From assembly GCF_000717025.1 (NCBI RefSeq), contig NZ_JNXG01000011.1, positions 186,001-250,000 on the forward strand: a DNA stretch of 64,000 nucleotides. Reading direction: 5' to 3'. The stretch comes from Streptomyces atroolivaceus. GTDB lineage: Bacteria > Actinomycetota > Actinomycetes > Streptomycetales > Streptomycetaceae. Within the stretch, counting starts at the first letter, position 1. The number at the start of each line of letters is the position of its first letter. The notes below the pieces were generated by a model. It did no database searches. It had not been told where the DNA came from and saw only the letters and a program-made list of their open reading frames with translations. Position numbers and translations under genes: made by a program. Positions 55,249-64,000 of the stretch are shown in pieces.

Positions 55249-57078
55249 TCAGGCCCCGTCCTCCCCGTACAGCGCGTCGAGAACCTCGCCGTACTGGTCG
55301 CGGATCACCCGGCGGCGGAGCTTCAGGGAGGGGGTCAGTTCACCGGTCTCCGGGCCCCACTCACCGGCCAGCACCCGGTAGCGCTTGATCTGTTCCGTGC
55401 GGTTCAGCCGGGCGTTGGCCGCGTCGACGGCGCGCGCGATCTCCTCCAGCACGGCCGGGTGGCCGGCCGGGTCGCCCTCGATGCCGCGGGCCGCCGCCCA
55501 GGCCGGTGTCATCTCCGCGTCGAGCACGAGCAGGGCGACCAGGTAGGAACGACCGTCGCCGTGGACGAGGGCCTGTCCGATCAACGGGTGTTCCTTGAGC
55601 GTGTTCTCGACGAGGGCCGGCGAGACGTTCTTGCCCGTCGAGGTGATGATCATTTCCTTCTTGCGGTCGGTGAGCCAGAGGTAGCCGTCGTCGTCGACAT
55701 GGCCGATGTCCCCGGTCGCGAACCAGCCGTCCGCGTCGAGCGCCCCGTCCACCGTGCCGTCGGCCAGCAGGTATCCGGTGAACACCGTCTCGCCCCGGAC
55801 GAGGATCTCCCCGTCGTCGGCGATCCGGAGCTCCAGGCCCTCCAGCGGGCGCCCCACCGAACCGAGACGGAAGGCCGACGGGCTGTTGGTGGTGAACACG
55901 CCGACGGTCTCGGTGAGTCCCCAGGCGTCCATGACGACGATGCCGAAGCCCGCCCAGAAGCGCACCACGTCGAGTGGCATCGGTGCGGAGGCGCTGGCCG
56001 TCCACACCAGCCGCTCGAACCCCGCCAGCGTGAGCAGGGGGTCCAGGACGGTCTCCTTGGCCGCCCGGTAGGCGGCCTCCAGGCCGGCGGACGGCCGCTC
56101 GCCCCTTTCCCGGCAGGCCACATGCTCACGGGCGGTCGCGCTCGCCTCCTCGATCGCGGTCCGCTGTTCCTCCGGAAGCGTCGCCAGGGCCGCCCGCACG
56201 GACGCGGCGAGCTTCTCCCACACCCGGGGTACGCCGAAGAACTGAGCGGGGTGCAGGGCGCGTGCCGTGGCGGCGACGGCGGCGGCGTCCGCGCAGAGGT
56301 GGACGTGCGAGGCCCGGAAGACCGGCAGGTAGATTCCCAGCATCCGCTCCGCGATGTGGGCGAACGGGAGGTAGCAGATGTGCTCGACGTGGTCCGGGAG
56401 CTCCACCACCCGGTCCAGGGCGAGTGCGTTGACCACCACGCTGCGGTGGGTGATCGGGACGGCCTTCGGGTCGCCGGTCGTGCCCGAGGTGTAGACGACC
56501 GTCAGCGGGTCCTGGGCGCGGGTCTCCCGCCAGCCCTTGTCGAAGGCATCCTCGCTCCGCAGACGCTCGCCCGTCCCGCGCAGCGAGCCGTACGACCGGT
56601 GCTGCCCGGCGTCGGCCGGCTCCACGACCACGAGCTCCTCCAGCGGTACGGAGGCGTCCGCCAGCAGGGGCTCCCAGCGCTCCCGTTCCCTGGCCCCCTC
56701 GACGATCGCGAGCCTGGCGCGGCTGTGCCGGGCGATGTGGGCGATCTGGCCGGGCGCCGCGGTGCCGTACACGCTGACAGGGACGGCGCCGAGATGGGTG
56801 AGGGCCAGGTCGCTGAGCCAGTGCTCGGCCCGGTTGCCCATCATCATGAGGACCTGTTCGCCGCGTTCCACCCCGAGTGCGCTGTAGCCGGCGGCGAGCA
56901 CGGCCGCTTCGTGGCGTACTTCCCGCCAGGTGAGGGTGGTCCATCCGCCGTCGTCCCCGGCGTCCCTCGCGCGCCAGGAGAGGGCCGGGCGGTCCCCGTG
57001 GTCCTCGGCGTTGCGCAGCAGCAGGGCTGGGATCGTGAGTCGCTCGGGTTCGGTGGGAAGTCGCAGGATCGTGGTCAC
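55249..57078 (-). CDS. long-chain acyl-CoA synthetase (FadD15-like)
   Basis: This 609-residue adenylate-forming enzyme has the AMP-binding signature TVVYTSGTTGDPKAVPIT near residue 195, CYLPFAHIAERM, DAWGLTETVGVFTTN and the hinge and tail GWFATGDIGHVDDDGYLWLTDRKKEMIITSTGKNVSP. It activates a fatty or other carboxylic acid to acyl-CoA. GTG 57078 has AGGAGG 6 bp upstream. One copy of the duplicated 44-bp MerR operator lies 75 bp upstream. This ties it to the divergent MerR gene and the beta-oxidation set. Confidence 0.94.
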   Translation of the reverse strand: MTTILRLPTEPERLTIPALLLRNAEDHGDRPALSWRARDAGDDGGWTTLTWREVRHEAAVLAAGYSALGVERGEQVLMMMGNRAEHWLSDLALTHLGAVPVSVYGTAAPGQIAHIARHSRARLAIVEGARERERWEPLLADASVPLEELVVVEPADAGQHRSYGSLRGTGERLRSEDAFDKGWRETRAQDPLTVVYTSGTTGDPKAVPITHRSVVVNALALDRVVELPDHVEHICYLPFAHIAERMLGIYLPVFRASHVHLCADAAAVAATARALHPAQFFGVPRVWEKLAASVRAALATLPEEQRTAIEEASATAREHVACRERGERPSAGLEAAYRAAKETVLDPLLTLAGFERLVWTASASAPMPLDVVRFWAGFGIVVMDAWGLTETVGVFTTNSPSAFRLGSVGRPLEGLELRIADDGEILVRGETVFTGYLLADGTVDGALDADGWFATGDIGHVDDDGYLWLTDRKKEMIITSTGKNVSPALVENTLKEHPLIGQALVHGDGRSYLVALLVLDAEMTPAWAAARGIEGDPAGHPAVLEEIARAVDAANARLNRTEQIKRYRVLAGEWGPETGELTPSLKLRRRVIRDQYGEVLDALYGEDGA

Positions 57079-57152
57079 GGCCGCCTCCTGTCCGTTCGGC
57101 CGGACCCGTGCGGTCCGTACCGGGGGTGGGACTGCGCTTCGATGCTGCCGGA

Positions 57153-57196
57153 CACTTTCACAACAGTGGTGCGACAGCAATACTGTTGCACCTGAT
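57153..57196. promoter_or_regulatory. MerR-type operator, copy 1 of an exact 44-bp repeat
   Basis: The sequence contains the dyad CAACAGT (57161-57167) and ACTGTTG (57182-57188), 14 bp apart, with TTCACA and TACTGT hexamers around it. It is identical over 44 bp to the copy at 57543. It lies just upstream of the acyl-CoA synthetase start. Confidence 0.75.
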
Positions 57197-57542
57197 TGGT
57201 ACAACACCCTCGGTGCACGGGGCCGCCCCTGTGCGACGACGCGCCGGGGCCCGCTCAACGGCCTCTCGAGGGCGGAGGGTTCGCAATCGGGACGGTCCAC
57301 GACCGGCCGGCGGACCACGCCCTCGGCCTCTTCGAGACCGAGCAGGGCCGGTAGGGACGACTCCACGGGGCCAACCCGGCTCCGGGCGAGGAGGCCCTCC
57401 CGTCCCGTCCGGCTCTCGTGGCCCCCCGTCCCGCGTCGTCCACGCGGGCCGTCACACTGTCCGCAGACGTGTGGAACGAACCGCGCCCCCGTGCGCAGAC
57501 TCCTCCTCGCGGTCGTCGGATCCGGCGGCCGTCGGAGCCGGG
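57197..57542. other. 346-bp segment between the two identical operators
   Basis: I see no gene here. Both strands have long frames with Arg/Pro-rich products typical of GC-rich non-coding DNA. It is not itself a repeat of a neighbouring gene as far as I can see. It should include the 5' leaders of the divergent synthetase and MerR transcripts, or an inserted stretch that separated two operators. Confidence 0.45.
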
Positions 57543-57586
57543 CACTTTCACAACAGTGGTGCGACAGCAATACTGTTGCACCTGAT
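57543..57586. promoter_or_regulatory. MerR-type operator, copy 2 of the 44-bp repeat
   Basis: This is base-for-base identical to 57153-57196, with dyad arms at 57551-57557 and 57572-57578. It lies 47 bp before the MerR start codon, in the expected position for autoregulation. Confidence 0.78.
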
Positions 57587-57632
57587 CGACCCAGGCCCGT
57601 CCGGACGGGCCTGTAAGCGACAAGGAGCAGCC

Positions 57633-58373
57633 ATGGCGAGCGGGACGGACGAACCGACGCTGACCGTCGACGAACTGGCGGCGCGCGCGGGAGTCACCGT
57701 GCGCACCGTGCGCTTCTACAGCACGAGAGGCCTGCTGCCGCCTCCGGTGATCGGGCCCCGGCGCGTCGGGCACTACGGGCACGACCACCTGTCACGGCTG
57801 GCCCTGATCGAGGAACTCCAGCACCAGGGCATGACGCTGGCCGCCATCGAGCGCTACCTCCAGCAGTTGCCGCCCGACCTGAGCGCGCAGGACCTCGCGA
57901 TCCACCGGGCCCTGGTGGCCTCCTGGGCTCCGGACTCCGCCGAGGACATGGAGCGCGCCGAGCTGGAACGACGTGCGGGCAGGCCTCTCGGCGCGCAGGA
58001 CGTGGACCGGCTCGCGGCCATGGGGGTCCTGGAGCGCCCCCGGACACCCGGCGGGCCGTTCCGCGTGGACCCCGGTCTGCTGCGGCTCGGCGTGGAGCTC
58101 CTGGAGGTGCCCATCGCGCACGAGACGATCCTGGCCGCGCGCACGGTACTGCTGGAGCACACCCGCTCGGCCGCCCACGAGCTGAGCCGGCTGTTCCGGG
58201 ACGAGGTGTGGCACCCCTACCGGGAGCGCGAGTCCGACCCGGAACACGTCAAGGCGATGAAGTCACTCTCGGCCCACATGCAGCCGATGGTGCTCCAGGC
58301 GCTGCTGACCGCCTTCCAGCGGTCGTTGAAGGAGGAGCTGCGGGCCGCGTTCACCACGGGTGAGAAGGAGTGA
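57633..58373 (+). CDS. MerR-family transcriptional regulator
   Basis: This 246-residue regulator has an N-terminal MerR winged helix (about 10-78; LTVDELAARAGVTVRTVRFYSTRGLLPPP, GHYGHDHLSRLALIEELQHQGMTLAAI). A helical C-terminal domain of about 150 residues follows and has no metal-binding cysteines, so it senses something other than metal. Members in Streptomyces beside beta-oxidation genes probably respond to acyl-CoA. ATG 57633 follows AAGGAG. Two exact copies of its likely operator lie upstream, one for itself and one for the divergent synthetase. Confidence 0.9.
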   Translation: MASGTDEPTLTVDELAARAGVTVRTVRFYSTRGLLPPPVIGPRRVGHYGHDHLSRLALIEELQHQGMTLAAIERYLQQLPPDLSAQDLAIHRALVASWAPDSAEDMERAELERRAGRPLGAQDVDRLAAMGVLERPRTPGGPFRVDPGLLRLGVELLEVPIAHETILAARTVLLEHTRSAAHELSRLFRDEVWHPYRERESDPEHVKAMKSLSAHMQPMVLQALLTAFQRSLKEELRAAFTTGEKE

Positions 58374-58394
58374 ACACGGCCCGCGGGGCCGCGG

Positions 58395-60566
58395 TCAGTC
58401 GTGGAAGGTCTCGCCCCTGGCCGCCTTCTCCAGCAGGAGCCCGGACGGCAGGAAGCGGTCCCCGTAGCGCTCGGCGAGCTGCCGGGCGCGCGCCACGAAG
58501 CCCGGCAGGCCGCCTTCGTACCCGTTGATGTACTGGAGCACGCCACCGGTCCAGGCGGGGAAGCCGATGCCCATGATGGAACCGATGTTGGCGTCGGCGA
58601 CGGTCATGAGGACGTTCTCCTCCAGGCAGCGGACACTGTCCAGTGCCTCGGAGAAGAGCATCCGCTCCTTCATGTCCTCGAACGGGATCTCGGTGCCGGG
58701 CTTCGTGAAGTGCTCACGCAGGCCCGGCCAGAGCGCACCCCGCCTGCCGTCCTCGCCGTACTCGTAGAAGCCCGCTCCCCCGCTGCGGCCGGGCCGCCCG
58801 AACTCGTCGACCATCCGGTCGACGACCTCGTCCGCGGGGTGCGTGGCCCAGGTGCCGCCCGCCTCCTCGACGGCGCGCCGGGTCTCGTTGCGGATCTTGC
58901 GGGGCAGGGTGAGCGTCAGCTCGTCCATGAGGGACAGCACCTTGGCCGGGTAGCCGGCCTGCGCCGCCGCCTGTTCGACCGACGCGGGTTCCACGCCCTC
59001 GCCGACCATCGCGACGCCCTCGTTGATGAAGTGGCCGATGACGCGCGAGGTGAAGAAGCCCCGCGAGTCGTTGACCACGATCGGGGTCTTCTTGATCCGG
59101 CGGACCAGGTCGAAGGCGCGGGCCAGCGCCTCGTCGCCGGTCTTCTCGCCCTTGATGATCTCGACGAGCGGCATCTTGTCGACGGGCGAGAAGAAGTGCA
59201 GTCCGATGAAGTCGACGGGCCTGCTGACACCTTCGGCCAGCACGGTGATGGGCAGCGTCGAGGTGTTGGAGCAGAGCAGCGCGTCGGGGTCGACGATGTC
59301 CTGGATCTCCTGGAACACCTTGTGCTTGAGCGCGGTGTCCTCGAAGACCGCCTCGATCACGGCGTCGCACCCCGCGAGGTCGGCCGGGTCTCCGGTCGGG
59401 GTGATGCGGGCCAGCAGCTCGTCCCGCTTCGCCTCGGTCGTGCGGCCCCGGGAGAGTGCCTTGGCGAGGAGCTTCTCGCTGTAGGCCTTGCCCTTGGCCG
59501 CAGCCTCGGTGGTGACGTCCTTGAGGACGACGTCGATGCCCGCGCGTGCGCAGGAGTAGGCGATGCCCGCGCCCATCATCCCGGCGCCGAGCACGGCCAC
59601 CTTGCGGACCTGGCGCTCCTGGACGCCCTCCGGGCGGCTGGCGCCGGAGTTGACGGCCTGGAGGTCGAAGAAGAACGCCTGGATCATGTTCTTCGCGACC
59701 TGGCCGGTGACCAGTTCGGTGAAGTAGCGCGCCTCGATGGTCTGCGCGGTCTCGAAGTCGACCTGCGCCCCCTCGACGGCCGCGGCCATGATGTTGCGGG
59801 GCGCGGGCATGGGTGCGCCCGCGAGCTGCTTCTTCAGGTTGGCGGGGAAGGCGGGCAGGTTGGCCGCGAACTTCGGGTGCGACGGGGTACCACCGGGGAT
59901 CCGGTAGCCCTTGACGTCCCAGGGCTGCTGGGATTCGGGGTTGGCGTCGATGAAGGCGCGGGCCTTGTCGAGCATCTCCTCACGGCTGCCGGCGACCTCG
60001 TGGACGAGGCCGTTCTCCAGCGCTCGCCGCGGGGTGTACTGGGTCCCCTGGAGGAGCACCTTCAGCAGGGCGTCGGCGATGCCCATCAGGCGTACGGTGC
60101 GGGTGACTCCGCCTCCGGCGGGCAGCAGGCCGAGGGTGACCTCGGGCAGGCCGATGCGGGAGCCGGGGGCGTCCAGGGCGATGCGGTGGTGGGCGGCGAG
60201 CGCGATCTCGTAACCGCCGCCGAGGGCGGCGCCGTTGATGGCGGCGACGACCGGCTTGCCCAGGGTCTCGATGCGGCGCAGCGACGCCTTGATGGCGGTG
60301 CCGGCGTCGAACGCCGCCTGGGCGTTCTCGGGACCGATCTTGATCATGTCCTTGAGGTCGCCGCCCGCGAAGAAGGTCTTCTTGGCGGAGGTGTAGATGA
60401 TCCCCCGGATGGAGTCCTTCTCGGCCTCTGCGCGTTCGGCGACGGCGGCGATGGACTCCTTGAAGCCCTGGTTCATCGTGTTGGCGGACTGGGCGGGATC
60501 GTCGAGTACGAGGGTGACGACGCCGGTCTCGTCCTGTTCCCAGCGAATGGTCGTGCTCTCGGTCAT
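58395..60566 (-). CDS. fadB: multifunctional beta-oxidation enzyme (enoyl-CoA hydratase / 3-hydroxyacyl-CoA dehydrogenase)
   Basis: This 723-residue protein has an N-terminal crotonase domain (about 10-190; AAINGAALGGGYEIALAAHHRI, GLPEVTLGLLPAGGGVTRTVRL). A dehydrogenase follows from about 325 (VAVLGAGMMGAGIAYSCARAGI, FIGLHFFSPVDKMPLVEII, SRGFFTSRVIGHFINEG), with the C-terminal domain after about 510. It hydrates enoyl-CoA and oxidises the resulting hydroxyacyl-CoA. The thiolase gene upstream (60606-61820) is 39 bp away, so the two form a FadBA complex. ATG 60566. Symbol by family; fadJ would be equally fair. Confidence 0.95.
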   Translation of the reverse strand: MTESTTIRWEQDETGVVTLVLDDPAQSANTMNQGFKESIAAVAERAEAEKDSIRGIIYTSAKKTFFAGGDLKDMIKIGPENAQAAFDAGTAIKASLRRIETLGKPVVAAINGAALGGGYEIALAAHHRIALDAPGSRIGLPEVTLGLLPAGGGVTRTVRLMGIADALLKVLLQGTQYTPRRALENGLVHEVAGSREEMLDKARAFIDANPESQQPWDVKGYRIPGGTPSHPKFAANLPAFPANLKKQLAGAPMPAPRNIMAAAVEGAQVDFETAQTIEARYFTELVTGQVAKNMIQAFFFDLQAVNSGASRPEGVQERQVRKVAVLGAGMMGAGIAYSCARAGIDVVLKDVTTEAAAKGKAYSEKLLAKALSRGRTTEAKRDELLARITPTGDPADLAGCDAVIEAVFEDTALKHKVFQEIQDIVDPDALLCSNTSTLPITVLAEGVSRPVDFIGLHFFSPVDKMPLVEIIKGEKTGDEALARAFDLVRRIKKTPIVVNDSRGFFTSRVIGHFINEGVAMVGEGVEPASVEQAAAQAGYPAKVLSLMDELTLTLPRKIRNETRRAVEEAGGTWATHPADEVVDRMVDEFGRPGRSGGAGFYEYGEDGRRGALWPGLREHFTKPGTEIPFEDMKERMLFSEALDSVRCLEENVLMTVADANIGSIMGIGFPAWTGGVLQYINGYEGGLPGFVARARQLAERYGDRFLPSGLLLEKAARGETFHD

Positions 60567-60605
60567 TGCGTGTCTTCTCCGTAAGCAGAAGGGGCCGGGG
60601 GCAGG

Positions 60606-61820
<1,215 letters not shown>

Positions 61821-61856
61821 GGCGGCTGCCTTTCGGGGTCGGTGCGGGCAGGGAGG

Positions 61857-62999
61857 TCAGGAGAGGAGCGAACGGCCGATGATCTCCTTCATGATCTCGG
61901 TCGTCCCGCCGTAGATGGTCTGGATACGGCCGTCGGTGAAGGCCTTCGCGACCCGGTACTCGGTCATGTACCCATATCCGCCGTGGAGTTGGAGACAGCG
62001 GTCGGCCACCCGCTTCTGCAGCTCGGTGGCCCACCACTTGGCCATCGAGGCGTGGACGGCATCGAGCGTCCCTTCGGAGTGGTCGACGATGCACCGGTCG
62101 AGGAAGGTCCGGGTGACGGCGCACTCGGTGGCCATCTCGGCGATCTCGAAGCGGATGTGCTGGAGCTTGGAGAGCGGGCGCCCGAAGGCCTCGCGCTCCT
62201 TGACGTAGCGGGTGGTGATCTCCAGGAGGTACTCGGCGGCGGCGATGCCGGCGACCGCTATGCCCATGCGCTCCTGGGCCAGATTGGTCATGAGGTGCAG
62301 GAAGGCCCCGTCGCGCTCGCCGAGGAGGTTCTCCTTGGGGACGCGTACGTCGTTGAAGAACAGTTCGGCGGTGTCCTGGGACTTCTGTCCGATCTTGTCG
62401 AGGTTACGGCCCCGCTCGAAGCCTTCGGCTCCGCGCTCGACGACGAGCAGGGAGAGGCCCTTCGCCCCGCCCTCCGGTGAGGTCTTGGCCACGACGATCA
62501 CCAGGTCGGCCAGGATGCCGTTGGAGATGAAGGTCTTCGAGCCGTTGAGGAGCCAGTGGTCGCCCTTGTCCTCGGCGCTGGTGCGGATGCCCTGGAGATC
62601 GGAGCCTGCACCGGGTTCCGTCATGGCGATGGCGGTGATGGTCTCACCACTGCAGAAGCGGGGCAGCCAGCGCCGCTTCTGTTCCTCGGTGCCGAGACCG
62701 GTGAGGTAGGGGCCGATGATGTCGTTGTGCAGGCCGAGCGCCAGCCCGGACACCCCGGCCCGGGTGAACTCCTCGGCGATCACGGCGCTGTAGCGGAAGT
62801 CGGCGTTGCCGCCGCCCCCGTACTCCTCCGGGACTGCGAGGCCGAGCAGCCCCTGCCGGCCGGCCGCGAGCCAGGCCTCGCGCGAGACGATCCCGTCCTT
62901 CTCCCACTGCTCGTAGTGCGGGAGGACCTCCTTGGCAAGGAAGGTCCGGACGGTCTCGCGGAACGCGTCGTGCTCCTCGGTGAAGATCTGCCGCTGCAC
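61857..62999 (-). CDS. acyl-CoA dehydrogenase
   Basis: This 380-residue enzyme has LLGLAVPEEYGGGGN, ITAIAMTEPGAGSDLQGI, WLLNGSKTFISNG and the C-terminal LHGGYGYMTEYRVAKAFTDGRIQTIYGGTTEIMKEIIG. It catalyses the first step of beta-oxidation and precedes the thiolase gene by 36 bp, so the genes 63001, 61857, 60606 and 58395 look like one operon. GTG 62999 starts one base after the stop of the upstream gene. It differs clearly from the acyl-CoA dehydrogenase at 53514 and is not a recent duplicate. Confidence 0.94.
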   Translation of the reverse strand: MQRQIFTEEHDAFRETVRTFLAKEVLPHYEQWEKDGIVSREAWLAAGRQGLLGLAVPEEYGGGGNADFRYSAVIAEEFTRAGVSGLALGLHNDIIGPYLTGLGTEEQKRRWLPRFCSGETITAIAMTEPGAGSDLQGIRTSAEDKGDHWLLNGSKTFISNGILADLVIVVAKTSPEGGAKGLSLLVVERGAEGFERGRNLDKIGQKSQDTAELFFNDVRVPKENLLGERDGAFLHLMTNLAQERMGIAVAGIAAAEYLLEITTRYVKEREAFGRPLSKLQHIRFEIAEMATECAVTRTFLDRCIVDHSEGTLDAVHASMAKWWATELQKRVADRCLQLHGGYGYMTEYRVAKAFTDGRIQTIYGGTTEIMKEIIGRSLLS

Positions 63000-63000
63000 T

Positions 63001-64000
63001 TCAAGCCCCCTGGAGCCAGTTCTTGACGGTGGAGATCAGCCGCGCCGGCTCGGGGCCGACGGGCGTGACGTTGAGCATGGTGACCCCGGCCTCACGGAAG
63101 GCCTCCAGGCGGTCGCGTACGTAGCCTTCGGGGCCGCAGAGCGTCATGAGCTCGCAGAACTCGTCCGGGACGGCGGCCTCGGCCTCCCTCTTCTTCCCGG
63201 AGAGGTAGAGCTCCTGGATGGTGGCAGCCTCCTTCTCGTAGCCGTAGGCGACGGCGAGGTCGTTGTAGAAGTTCTTGCCCGGCGCGCCCATGCCGCCGAC
63301 GTACAGCGCGATCTGCGGGCGGGCGAGGTCCCTGACGGCGGCCGCGTCGTCGCCGATGGCCAGCAGCCCGCCCGCGACGGTCTGCAGGGGACCGAGCCGC
63401 GGATCGCGCTTCGCCGCCCCCTCGGCCAGGGCCGTGCCCCAGACCTGCTGGGCCTTCTCCGGGATGTAGAGGGTGGGCAGCCAGCCGTCGGCGATCTCGG
63501 CGGTCAGCCGGACGTTGGCGGGGCCGAGGGAGGCGACGTAGAGAGGGATGGTGTCACGCACCGGCCGGGTCAGGATCTTCAGCGGCTTGCCGAGCTTTCC
63601 GCCCTTCTCCTTCGGCAGCGGCATGTCGGTGATGCCGTGGTGGTCGATGACCTCGCGGCGCCAGATACGGCGGCAGAGCTCCACGGTCTCCCGGGTCCGG
63701 CCGAGCGGCTTGTCGTAGGGCTTGCCGTGCCAGCCCTCGATCACCTGCGGGCCCGAGGCGCCCAGTCCGAGCAGGGCGCGGCCGCCCGACACCGCGTCCA
63801 GTCCGGCGCCGGTCTGGGCGATGAGGGCCGGGGTGCGGGAGTAGACGTTGAGGATCGCCGCGCCGATCTTCAGGCGTTCGGTGCGGGCGGCGAGGTAGCC
63901 CATGAGGGTGGGCGAGTCGAAGCCGTACGCCTCGGCGACCCAGACTGCGTCGAGTCCGGCGGACTCGAGTGCGGCGACCTCGTCACAGGCGGCGCGCGGG
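63001..64000 (-). CDS. LLM-class F420-dependent oxidoreductase (N-terminus outside the window)
   Basis: 333 codons are visible and the frame is open at the right edge, so the true start lies beyond 64000; an internal ATG at 63903 is not the start. The visible part begins ACDEVAALESAGLDAVWVAEAYGFDSPTL and runs through LKIGAAILNVYSRTPALIAQT and RALLGLGASGPQVIEGWHG, which is the luciferase-like monooxygenase fold of F420 enzymes. It ends VKNWLQGA. It is one base from the acyl-CoA dehydrogenase start and so belongs to the beta-oxidation operon. The substrate is unknown. Confidence 0.92.
   Translation of the reverse strand, partial: PRAACDEVAALESAGLDAVWVAEAYGFDSPTLMGYLAARTERLKIGAAILNVYSRTPALIAQTGAGLDAVSGGRALLGLGASGPQVIEGWHGKPYDKPLGRTRETVELCRRIWRREVIDHHGITDMPLPKEKGGKLGKPLKILTRPVRDTIPLYVASLGPANVRLTAEIADGWLPTLYIPEKAQQVWGTALAEGAAKRDPRLGPLQTVAGGLLAIGDDAAAVRDLARPQIALYVGGMGAPGKNFYNDLAVAYGYEKEAATIQELYLSGKKREAEAAVPDEFCELMTLCGPEGYVRDRLEAFREAGVTMLNVTPVGPEPARLISTVKNWLQGA

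Noticed and set aside
58401..60584. 727-codon open frame on the forward strand
   Set aside because: It is antisense to the fadB gene, and its Gly/Asp/Val-rich product has no recognisable fold. Antisense frames are expected at this GC content.

Overview
The window is high-GC actinobacterial DNA and almost certainly comes from a Streptomyces chromosome. The evidence is strong third-position G/C bias, frequent GTG starts, GTGA/ATGA stop-start overlaps, a squalene-hopene (hopanoid) locus, an F420-dependent oxidoreductase, and several families I know mainly from streptomycetes. Gene order from about 10.5 to 63 kb resembles the region around the hopanoid locus of S. coelicolor as I remember it. I see no tRNA, rRNA, CRISPR array, insertion sequence or prophage.

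Layout. 1-0.65 kb: two small reverse-strand genes of unknown function, the first cut by the window edge. 0.9-7.2 kb: a tightly coupled forward operon of two tandem leucine-rich-repeat proteins, an ATP-grasp protein, an alkaline-phosphatase-fold hydrolase and two different radical SAM enzymes. These match the uncharacterised families named after Salmonella STM4015, STM4014, STM4013, STM4012 and STM4011, and this is the best candidate for an undescribed system. 7.2-10.5 kb: an SGNH hydrolase, a secreted LysM/M23 peptidase behind a c-di-AMP (ydaO-type) riboswitch, and a tyrosine phosphatase.

10.5-21.4 kb: the hopanoid locus on the reverse strand. hpnC, hpnD and hpnE make squalene; a prenyl diphosphate synthase supplies precursor; shc cyclises it; hpnH, hpnG and hpnO build the side chain. 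A cupin-type regulator and a small membrane protein follow. The isoprenoid genes ispG and dxs, which I would expect between hpnH and hpnO, are absent; an idi gene lies at 32.9 kb. 21.8-28.9 kb: a reverse-strand operon with two CDP-alcohol phosphotransferases, a sugar/alcohol-phosphate nucleotidyltransferase, an archaeal-type glycerol-1-phosphate dehydrogenase, a GT2 glycosyltransferase and a Wzm/Wzt (TagGH)-type ABC exporter. It looks like a pathway for an exported polyol-phosphate glycolipid or polymer. A galE-like gene is divergent.

30-49 kb: mixed genes, including a cation efflux protein, a methyltransferase-acetyltransferase fusion, two DJ-1/GATase-like proteins, tex, a LacI regulator surrounded by copies of its likely operator and a truncated ORF, a PL3 pectate lyase with a ricin-type domain, an ABC-F protein, an amino-acid oxidase and a BCCT transporter. 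49-64 kb: lipid catabolism. It holds two MpaB-like oxygenases, an aldehyde dehydrogenase, a TetR regulator, two acyl-CoA dehydrogenases, an acyl-CoA synthetase, a MerR regulator with an exactly duplicated 44-bp operator, the FadB/FadA pair, and an F420-dependent oxidoreductase running off the right edge. Start sites were chosen from ribosome-binding sites, overlaps and protein plausibility; all functions are inferred from sequence alone.
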